DNA of 64,000 nt from Olleya namhaensis (GTDB lineage: Bacteria; Bacteroidota; Bacteroidia; Flavobacteriales; Flavobacteriaceae): contig NZ_FORM01000002.1 of the NCBI RefSeq assembly GCF_900114005.1, positions 434,001-498,000 of the forward strand. The letters run 5' to 3'. Position 1 is the stretch's first letter. Each line of letters begins with the position of its first letter. Of this stretch, positions 26,739 through 33,801 are shown piece by piece. The notes under the pieces are model-generated. The model was not told the DNA's origin. It made no database searches and worked only from the letters and a program-made list of their open reading frames with translations. The position numbers and the translations under genes were made by a program.

Positions 26739-28520
26739 ATGCCAAAGCAGCCACTACATAAACGTTTTTTTATTTGGAGAATTAAAAACATCTCCGAAAA
26801 AAACTTTACTTATATTTTAAGTGGACTAGTTGGACTATTGGCAGGATTAGCTGCGGTAACATTAAGAAACATTACGTTTACTATAGAGAGTGCTTTAGAT
26901 AACCTTGTCGTGTTTTCTAAAAATCAAGTCTATTTTATACTACCGGTATTTGGGTTGTTTTTAGTCTATTTATTTACCAAATATGTCTCTAAAAAAAAGG
27001 TAGAACACGCCATCCCTTCCATATTATTTAAATTATCAAAACGTAGTGGACTAATAGAGCGTTCCAAAATTTACATTCCTTTAATAACCGCACCTTTAAC
27101 TGTTGGTTTCGGGGGATCTGTCGGATTACTTGGACCAGCTATTGCTTCAGGATCTGCAATCAGTTCTAACTTAGGCAAACTGTTTCATGTTAATCAACAA
27201 ACACGCACATTATTAATTGGTTGTGCAGCAGCAGGCGCTATTTCATCTATATTTAAATCACCAATTGCAGCAATTATTTTTGCGGTTGAAGTCTTTAGTT
27301 TGGACCTAACCTTCGCCTCGTTATTACCTTTATTAATAGCATCAGTATCTTCCGTGTTAACGTCGTACTTTTTTTTGGGTGACGACTTATTATTCAACTT
27401 TAATTTTGCTGATAAATTCGAAATCAAAGACACTCTGTTTTACGTCGCTTTAGGTATCGGAACTGGTTTTGCCTCAATTTATTTCACTAAAATGTATTTC
27501 TATATTTTAAAATTCTTCGAGCGTTTTAAATCTAGACTTGTCAAATTAACTATTGGCGGATTAGCTATTGGTGTCATGTTATATTTTATCCCTCCACTTT
27601 ACGGAGAAGGGTTTGGTTTTATAAACAACCTATTAGCCGGAAACCATTTGGCAGCATTAGGCACAACACCTTTTGATAGTCTAAACGATAATATATGGGT
27701 CGTCATTGCATTACTAATTGGTATAACAGTATTTAAAGCCATAGCCATGACCACCACATTTGCGGCTGGTGGAGCTGGAGGAATCTTTATTCCAACCATG
27801 GTAATGGGTAGCGCATTAGGTAATGTGGTTGCCAAAATAATCAACAATTTAGGTTTAGGATTTAATGTGTCGGAAACCAATTTTACCTTAATTGGTATGG
27901 CTGGATTAATTGCAGGTGTGCTACATGCACCACTAACTGCTATTTTCTTAATTGCAGAAATTACGGGTGGTTACGAGTTATTTATCCCATTAATGATTGC
28001 GGTATCCATGTCCTTTATTATTAAAAAAAACGCCATAGATTTTACCATTTACACCAAAGAATTAGCCTTAAAAGGCGAATTACTAACCCACGATAAAGAT
28101 CAAAGCGTGCTAACCCTAATGTCTTTAGATAGTGTGATAGAAACTAATTTTGTAAAACTAAACCCCAACATGACGCTTGGAGATATGCTACATAAAGGCG
28201 TTGCAAAATCTACACGAAACCTATTTCCAGTAGTCAATAAAAACAAAGCCTTAGTAGGTATAATCCTTTTGGATGATGTCCGAGAAATCATGTTTAATCA
28301 AGCACTGTACGATACCACTTTAGTCGAAGACTTGATGCATAATCCACCCGATATTATAGACTACAAAACCGATTCCATGAAAGCCGTAATGGTCAAATTT
28401 CAAGACTCAAACGCATGGAATTTGCCCGTAATCAAAGATGGCAAGTATCTCGGATTTGTTTCAAAATCAAAATTACTAACCGCTTACAGACGCCAATTAA
28501 TTAACTATACCACCACTTAG
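26739..28520 (+). CDS. ClC-family chloride channel/transporter with C-terminal CBS pair
   Basis: The 593-residue membrane protein has the ClC core (about residues 25-430) and two CBS domains (about 455-590). The selectivity-filter region GGSVGLLGPAIASGSAI aligns with GGSLGREGPIVQIG of the E. coli protein. The position of the external gating glutamate is Leu131 here (codon CTT at 27129). The later PIAAIIFAVEVFSL suggests the internal proton glutamate is Val. GGAGGIFIPTMVMG matches the GxFxP motif. It may therefore act as an uncoupled anion channel, an inference from alignment by eye. Confidence 0.9.
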   Translation: MPKQPLHKRFFIWRIKNISEKNFTYILSGLVGLLAGLAAVTLRNITFTIESALDNLVVFSKNQVYFILPVFGLFLVYLFTKYVSKKKVEHAIPSILFKLSKRSGLIERSKIYIPLITAPLTVGFGGSVGLLGPAIASGSAISSNLGKLFHVNQQTRTLLIGCAAAGAISSIFKSPIAAIIFAVEVFSLDLTFASLLPLLIASVSSVLTSYFFLGDDLLFNFNFADKFEIKDTLFYVALGIGTGFASIYFTKMYFYILKFFERFKSRLVKLTIGGLAIGVMLYFIPPLYGEGFGFINNLLAGNHLAALGTTPFDSLNDNIWVVIALLIGITVFKAIAMTTTFAAGGAGGIFIPTMVMGSALGNVVAKIINNLGLGFNVSETNFTLIGMAGLIAGVLHAPLTAIFLIAEITGGYELFIPLMIAVSMSFIIKKNAIDFTIYTKELALKGELLTHDKDQSVLTLMSLDSVIETNFVKLNPNMTLGDMLHKGVAKSTRNLFPVVNKNKALVGIILLDDVREIMFNQALYDTTLVEDLMHNPPDIIDYKTDSMKAVMVKFQDSNAWNLPVIKDGKYLGFVSKSKLLTAYRRQLINYTTT

Positions 28521-28563
28521 TAAAGCATTTTATATCTTTACAAAAAATAACGTCTTTTAAAAC

Positions 28564-28803
28564 ATGAAATACATCATCGCATTATCTTTTATCGCCTCAG
28601 TTGCTAGTATTATTTGTGGCTATTGGCTAGAAGTAGACTATGCACAAAAGTTAATAGGCTTTGGTGTTTTAGGCTTGTTTTTTGTAGTTATCCCATTATT
28701 TACGTACCACAGATGGAAAGACAGAGACGCCAAAGAGTATATGTTAACTAAAGAAAAAATAGAAGACATGCGTAAAAAAGAAGGCGACAGGCGTAAACTT
28801 TAA
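28564..28803 (+). CDS. small two-helix membrane protein
   Basis: This 79-residue protein has two hydrophobic helices (about residues 3-22 and 31-48) and a charged C-terminal tail (HRWKDRDAKEYMLTKEKIEDMRKKEGDRRKL). No function is known to me. It starts 43 bases after the ClC gene and may be co-transcribed with it. The codon use and the helix-tail layout look like a real gene. Confidence 0.75.
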   Translation: MKYIIALSFIASVASIICGYWLEVDYAQKLIGFGVLGLFFVVIPLFTYHRWKDRDAKEYMLTKEKIEDMRKKEGDRRKL

Positions 28804-28813
28804 TACCCGTTAT

Positions 28814-28922
28814 TTGGGCATTACCCTTTTCCGCAAAAAGCTACAAAGCGTCGCGCTATCCACTGTATCTTTTTGTTTTTTTTTAGTAAAACAAAAAGGA
28901 TGTCGTTACTATCGCTAATGCA
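28814..28922. repeat. imperfect palindromic intergenic element
   Basis: Outer arms TTGGGCATTA (28814-28823) and GCTAATGCA (28914-28922) flank a central hairpin. In it ATCTTTTTGTTTT (28867-28879) pairs with AAAACAAAAAGGAT (28888-28901) with one bulge. The central stem also holds TCGCGCTATCC and GTTACTATCGC, roughly mirrored. I recall similar GGGCATTACC elements scattered between genes in Flavobacteriaceae, but no second copy is in this window. It sits between convergent genes and may also terminate both. Confidence 0.5.
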
Positions 28923-28943
28923 CTAAACCGCAAACACAGTCTA

Positions 28944-29393
28944 TTAATTTAAGTTTCGTTTTTCGACAAAAAAGCGTTTTAATAAAGCTGATGCTTCTTC
29001 AGCTAACACACCACCTTCCATTTTAGTTTTAGGATGTAGCTTTGTGTTTAGCGCAATACAACCGCGGTCGTCATCTCTTGCGCCATATACAATTCTAGAA
29101 ATCTGACTCCAATACAAAGCACCAGCACACATTTGGCAAGGCTCCAAAGTCACATACAGCGTACAATCTTTTAAATACTTACCACCTAAAAAGTTAGCAG
29201 CAGCAGTAATTGCTTGCATTTCGGCATGCGCTGTAACGTCGTTTAAAAGCTCAGTTAAATTATGGGCTCTGGCAATAATACGGTCTTTAATAACAATTAC
29301 AGCACCAACCGGAATTTCGCCTTTATCAAAAGCTTCTTCAGCTTCCTGAAGTGCTTTTTTCATAAAATAAGTGTCGTCGTATGGGTTTATCAT
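28944..29393 (-). CDS. tadA: nucleoside deaminase, tRNA adenosine deaminase TadA type
   Basis: The 149-residue zinc enzyme deaminates the wobble adenosine of tRNA-Arg to inosine. The CDA-fold motifs HAEMQAI and PCQMCAGA supply the zinc ligands and the catalytic Glu. Met 29393 (MINPYDDTYF) is chosen; a longer frame reaching 29438 runs back through the likely promoter (TATTTTTA just before the ATG) and its extra residues do not resemble the family. A guanine-deaminase-like activity is possible, but TadA is most likely. Confidence 0.88.
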   Translation of the reverse strand: MINPYDDTYFMKKALQEAEEAFDKGEIPVGAVIVIKDRIIARAHNLTELLNDVTAHAEMQAITAAANFLGGKYLKDCTLYVTLEPCQMCAGALYWSQISRIVYGARDDDRGCIALNTKLHPKTKMEGGVLAEEASALLKRFFVEKRNLN

Positions 29394-29472
29394 ATCAGTA
29401 AAAATACAATTTCTGATAAAATAAAGTGTAATCGGCAAGACTTTTGATGCCTATTAAAAAAATATCAATAAT

Positions 29473-30468
29473 ATGGCTAACTATTATTCTATTAAAATAC
29501 CAGAGCCTTGTCATGAAGGTTGGGATACCATGACACCAAAGGACAAAGGTCGTTTTTGCGGATCTTGCAACAAAACGGTTGTCGATTTTACTAAAATGGA
29601 CGCTTATCAAATTCAAGATTTTTTACAAGAAAATAAAGACAAACGCATTTGTGGACATATTAAGCAAACACAACTGGATTCTATAAACTTAATAATTCCG
29701 TTAAGCTTAATTCAGCAAAAACATAGTGTTTATAAATCGTTCTTTTTAGCAGCCATGATTATTATGGGAACAACTTTATTTAACTGCTCTTCAAAAAACG
29801 GAACACCAAAAAAAATTGACACGATAGAAGTTATTGATTCGACTAAAAATAAAGTTATTGATATTTTAGGATTAATCGAGAAACCTATTGAGACAGATAG
29901 TGTTGTTACTAAAAAGAAAGCCCCTAAACCTCCAAAAATCATTAACGCAGTAATCCCTCCTATTGATGGTGTTTTAATCGTGGAAAATGTTTCAACTGGC
30001 GAAATAATAATGAAACCCGATCCTGTAAAAATAGATTCGCTAAAAATAGAACCTCCTATAATAGATATTATGGGAGATATGGAATTTATAGAATATCCAA
30101 CAACAGAACCCTTTTCTATTTACAACGTAGAAATATTACCAAAGTTTAAAAATACGCCTAAAAATTTATCAAAAAAAGAAGAACTAAAATACTTCCAATC
30201 ACAATTAAGCACCTTTATAAAAGCCAATTTCTCTAAAGATTCAGATATAAATTTAGACCTAAAAGGCATACAACGTGTTTTCGTAAATTTTAAAATTGAA
30301 AACAATGGTGACATAACACTTATTGATATTAAAGCACCTCATCTTGGATTAAAAAAAGAAGCAGAACGTGTTATAAAAAAATTACCAAAACTTATCCCTG
30401 CTGTAAATCATGGTAAAAACGTTTCGATTATACATACTTTACCCATAATTTTTGATGCAGAAGATTAA
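29473..30468 (+). CDS. TonB-like protein with N-terminal cysteine-rich domain
   Basis: The 331-residue protein starts with a cytoplasmic Cys-rich segment (PEPCHEGWDTMTPKDKGRFC, then GSCNKTVVDF; later RICGH) that could bind a metal. One membrane helix follows (about residues 88-105, FFLAAMIIMGTTLFNC), then a long proline-rich periplasmic linker, and a C-terminal domain like the TonB C-terminus. That domain holds IQRVFVNFKIENNGDITLIDIKAP and ends KLIPAVNHGKNVSIIHTLPI. Such fusions occur in Flavobacteria. It may energise an unknown receptor; none is adjacent. Confidence 0.75.
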   Translation: MANYYSIKIPEPCHEGWDTMTPKDKGRFCGSCNKTVVDFTKMDAYQIQDFLQENKDKRICGHIKQTQLDSINLIIPLSLIQQKHSVYKSFFLAAMIIMGTTLFNCSSKNGTPKKIDTIEVIDSTKNKVIDILGLIEKPIETDSVVTKKKAPKPPKIINAVIPPIDGVLIVENVSTGEIIMKPDPVKIDSLKIEPPIIDIMGDMEFIEYPTTEPFSIYNVEILPKFKNTPKNLSKKEELKYFQSQLSTFIKANFSKDSDINLDLKGIQRVFVNFKIENNGDITLIDIKAPHLGLKKEAERVIKKLPKLIPAVNHGKNVSIIHTLPIIFDAED

Positions 30469-30478
30469 TAAAATCTCG

Positions 30479-30486
30479 TATTTTTG
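30479..30486 (+). promoter_or_regulatory. dxs promoter, -7 element TATTTTTG
   Basis: TATTTTTG ends four bases before the GTG start of dxs, so the dxs mRNA is probably leaderless. The TTG at 30452-30454 is 24 bases upstream, slightly long for a -33. Confidence 0.5.
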
Positions 30487-30490
30487 CTAA

Positions 30491-32260
30491 GTGCAAAACA
30501 ATCTATTACATACCATTGACAACCCAGAACAGCTACGTCTTTTAAAACAAGACGACTTACCTGTTATTGCTAAACAGTTACGCGATTTTATTATCAATAT
30601 CGTAGCTACAAAAGAAGGACATCTTGGTGCAAGCCTTGGTGTAATAGAGTTGACCATAGCGCTTCATTATGTATTTAATACACCAAAAGACCAACTAGTT
30701 TGGGATGTTGGACACCAAGCCTATGGACATAAAATATTAACCGGTAGACGTGACAGTTTTGAAACCAACAGGCAACTAAATGGTTTAAGTGGTTTTCCAA
30801 ACAGATCAGAAAGCAACTTTGACACGTTTGGCGTTGGACACTCCTCTACTTCTATATCAGCAGCTTTGGGTATGGCAATTGCCTCTAGATTAAAAGGTGA
30901 TTTAGACACGCAACATATTGCAGTAATTGGAGATGCCTCAATTGCAAGCGGAATGGCTTTTGAAGGCCTAAATCACGCAGGCGTTACTGACGCTAACCTA
31001 TTAGTTATCTTAAACGACAATGCTATTGGTATTGACCCAAGTGTTGGTGCGTTAAAACAATACCTAACCAACGTCAAAAAAGGCACAGAAAAACAAGACA
31101 ATATTTTTGAAGCTTTAAACTTTGACTATTCTGGACCAATAGATGGGCATAATTTACCGCTGTTAATTGAAGAATTAAAGCGTTTAAAAAACGTAAAAGG
31201 CCCAAAGTTTTTACATGTTATAACCACAAAAGGGAAAGGACTACGTCAGGCAGAAGAAAACCAAGTCACCTATCATGCACCAGGAAAGTTTAATAAAGAT
31301 ACGGGAGAATTAAATCCAAAATCAAACACTAAGCAAGCGCCTAAATACCAAGATGTTTTTGGGCATACTATTGTTGAATTAGCAAAACAAAACGAAAATA
31401 TAATTGGGATTACACCAGCAATGCCAACAGGAAGCTCTTTAAAATACATGATGGAGCAAATCCCAGAACGTGCTTTTGATGTTGGAATTGCAGAACAGCA
31501 TGCTGTTACCTTTGCTGCAGGACTTGCTACACAAGGTATGGTCCCGTTTTGCAACATATACTCGACCTTTTTACAACGTGCTTACGACCAAGTAATACAT
31601 GACGTGGCACTACAAAACTTACCTGTAATTTTCTGTTTAGATCGTGCTGGTTTGGTGGGCGAAGATGGCGCAACACACCATGGTGTTTATGATATAGCCT
31701 ACTTACGTTGCATCCCTAACCTAATACTATTTGCGCCTAGAAACGAAATTGAACTACGTAATATTATGTACACTGCGCAGTTGGGACTAAAACAACCTGT
31801 TGCTATTAGATATCCTAGAGGACGTGGCGAAAACTTAGATTGGCAACAACCGTTTTCTAAAATTGAAATTGGTAAAGGACACTGTCTAAAACAAGGGACA
31901 ACAACCGCAATTCTTTCTATTGGAAGTATCGCAAAAAACGTTACGGAAGCGCTAGATTTAATGGAAGATACCTCAGCATTTTCTCATTATGATATGCGCT
32001 TTGTAAAACCATTGGATGTAGACATGCTTCATGAGGTATTTAAAACACACAAGACTATTGTTACTATTGAAGATGCTTCAGTTATAGGTGGATTTGGTAG
32101 TGCAATAGCCGAATTTTCAGCAAAACATAATTATAAGAATACGGTAATTCTAAAAGGAATCCCAGATCAGTTTATTGAACACGGAACCGTTTTAGAATTA
32201 CAGCAATCTATTCAGCTTGACTCTAAAAGCCTAAGCCTATTTTTAACACGTTTAGCTTAG
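30491..32260 (+). CDS. dxs: 1-deoxy-D-xylulose-5-phosphate synthase
   Basis: The first enzyme of the MEP isoprenoid pathway condenses pyruvate and glyceraldehyde 3-phosphate on thiamin diphosphate. At 589 residues it is normal for Bacteroidetes. The ThDP motif GDASIASGMAFEGLNHAG, the catalytic-His region (HQAYGHK) and the transketolase core GIAEQHAVTFAAGLA are present. The start is GTG at 30491 because MQNNLLHTIDN is the usual N-terminus and the -7 element lies just before it. It ends overlapping the convergent dgt gene by four bases. Confidence 0.96.
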   Translation: MQNNLLHTIDNPEQLRLLKQDDLPVIAKQLRDFIINIVATKEGHLGASLGVIELTIALHYVFNTPKDQLVWDVGHQAYGHKILTGRRDSFETNRQLNGLSGFPNRSESNFDTFGVGHSSTSISAALGMAIASRLKGDLDTQHIAVIGDASIASGMAFEGLNHAGVTDANLLVILNDNAIGIDPSVGALKQYLTNVKKGTEKQDNIFEALNFDYSGPIDGHNLPLLIEELKRLKNVKGPKFLHVITTKGKGLRQAEENQVTYHAPGKFNKDTGELNPKSNTKQAPKYQDVFGHTIVELAKQNENIIGITPAMPTGSSLKYMMEQIPERAFDVGIAEQHAVTFAAGLATQGMVPFCNIYSTFLQRAYDQVIHDVALQNLPVIFCLDRAGLVGEDGATHHGVYDIAYLRCIPNLILFAPRNEIELRNIMYTAQLGLKQPVAIRYPRGRGENLDWQQPFSKIEIGKGHCLKQGTTTAILSIGSIAKNVTEALDLMEDTSAFSHYDMRFVKPLDVDMLHEVFKTHKTIVTIEDASVIGGFGSAIAEFSAKHNYKNTVILKGIPDQFIEHGTVLELQQSIQLDSKSLSLFLTRLA

Positions 32261-33600
32261 AAACTAAACCCTCTTAATTTTTTATATTGAAGGATGGCCT
32301 GACTATCCGATAAACTAGACACAAAATGACACACGTCTAATAATCTAACATATAAACTTTCTGTATTTAAATCTAAGGTAGAAGGTAAGCCTTTTAATAT
32401 CAACTTATCGTAATTAGAACCAGTCCCAGCATAGTTATTATTAATAGCTTTACTGTACGTATGCAATAAGGTATTTAAAACTTGATAGCCAGCAATCTCT
32501 TTATCTACGACCTCTTCCGACTGATAGACTTTATCAATACTTAATTTAATAATATCATTAATCTGCGCCTCGTACTTACTTTTATCTAACAAGCTAATAT
32601 TAAAATCACCATTTAAAATCGCGTCTTCATTATCCATAAAAATGGTAACTGCTTCGTTTATTAAAGTATTAATCGCTAATGCTCTTAAATAACTTACTCG
32701 GTCTTTAGTATTTGTAAGTTGGTGGTATTTTTTAGTATTTATGGAGTCTCTTACTAAATTAATAAGGTATTCTAAAGCGTATTCCTCTGGGATTAATCCT
32801 AAATTAATACCATCTTCAAAATCAATTATAGTGTAACAAATATCATCTGCTGCTTCTACTAAAAAGGCCAATGGATGACGTGAGTAACTAATATCTCCGT
32901 CTTGACCTCTACTAGCTAAACCTAGCTCATTAGCAACATCAATAAACGCTTCTTTTTCAGTTTGAAAAAAACCGTACTTTTTATCGGCTATATGCTTGGT
33001 TGGTTTTTTTGGTAATGATTCTTTTGGATATTTTGTAAAAGCACCTAAAATAGCATAACTTAATCTTAAACCACCTTCACGTCCAACCCTACTCTGTGTT
33101 ACAATTTTAAAACCATTAGCATTTCCTTCAAAATCACAAAGGTCTTGATATTCTTTATCTGTTAATTGGTCTTTGTATTGTTGTCCTTCGCCAGAAATAA
33201 AATATTCTCCTATTGCCTTTTCACCAGAATGCCCAAAAGGTGGATTTCCTATATCGTGCGCTAAAGCAGCAGAAGCGACTATGGCTCCAAAATCGTTTGG
33301 AAGGTAACCATGTATATTTTGAAGATGTGGGTGTTTCTCTAAAATTTTCTGCCCTACCTTTCTACCTAAAGATCGTCCTACGACACTAACCTCTAAACTA
33401 TGTGTTAAGCGTGTATGCACAAAATCTGTATTGGATAAAGGGATTACTTGTGTTTTGTCTTGAAGACTTCTAAACTCTGAAGAAAATATGACACGGTCAT
33501 AATCTACCTCAAACCCTAAACGGGTCTCGTCTTGTTCTTTTCGTAATCTTTTATTGGTATCGCCAAAGCGTTTTAAAGAGAGTAACTGTTCCCAAATCAT
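32257..33600 (-). CDS. dgt: deoxyguanosinetriphosphate triphosphohydrolase
   Basis: This HD-domain enzyme (447 residues) hydrolyses dNTPs to deoxynucleoside and triphosphate. The conserved blocks HTRLTHSLEVSVVGR and HDIGNPPFGHSGEKAI provide the metal-binding His and Asp residues, and a third metal ligand region is ADDICYTIIDFEDG. Met 33600 (MIWEQLLSLKRFGD) is chosen because an N-terminal extension to 33651 is hydrophobic and unlike the family. Its stop codon overlaps that of dxs. Confidence 0.93.
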   Translation of the reverse strand: MIWEQLLSLKRFGDTNKRLRKEQDETRLGFEVDYDRVIFSSEFRSLQDKTQVIPLSNTDFVHTRLTHSLEVSVVGRSLGRKVGQKILEKHPHLQNIHGYLPNDFGAIVASAALAHDIGNPPFGHSGEKAIGEYFISGEGQQYKDQLTDKEYQDLCDFEGNANGFKIVTQSRVGREGGLRLSYAILGAFTKYPKESLPKKPTKHIADKKYGFFQTEKEAFIDVANELGLASRGQDGDISYSRHPLAFLVEAADDICYTIIDFEDGINLGLIPEEYALEYLINLVRDSINTKKYHQLTNTKDRVSYLRALAINTLINEAVTIFMDNEDAILNGDFNISLLDKSKYEAQINDIIKLSIDKVYQSEEVVDKEIAGYQVLNTLLHTYSKAINNNYAGTGSNYDKLILKGLPSTLDLNTESLYVRLLDVCHFVSSLSDSQAILQYKKLRGFSF

Positions 33601-33702
33601 AGTCCATATTTTGAAATGCAAGATAACTATTTGATAAATAAAGTAAAGCACTTTCCAATGTTAACTTAACGTTTGGAGAAAATTACAGATAGATTAATTA
33701 CA

Positions 33703-33753
33703 TAACATTATCCTAACTTTTTGGTCATCAACTATTAATCTCTAGTTAACCTT
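33703..33753 (+). promoter_or_regulatory. Pho-box-like tandem heptads before the TonB receptor
   Basis: TAACATT at 33703 and TAACTTT at 33714 are 11 bases apart. TAACCTT at 33747 is exactly in phase (33 bases further). The last heptad ends 23 bases before the TTTG of the -7-like TTTCTTTG (33772-33779). An 11-base repeat of a 7-base unit is the layout of PhoB sites. Identity as a phosphate box is inferred from the neighbouring genes. Confidence 0.45.
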
Positions 33754-33801
33754 GACTTTACAAGTTCGAAGTTTCTTTGCATGAAGAATTTAATAGTCAA
33801 A

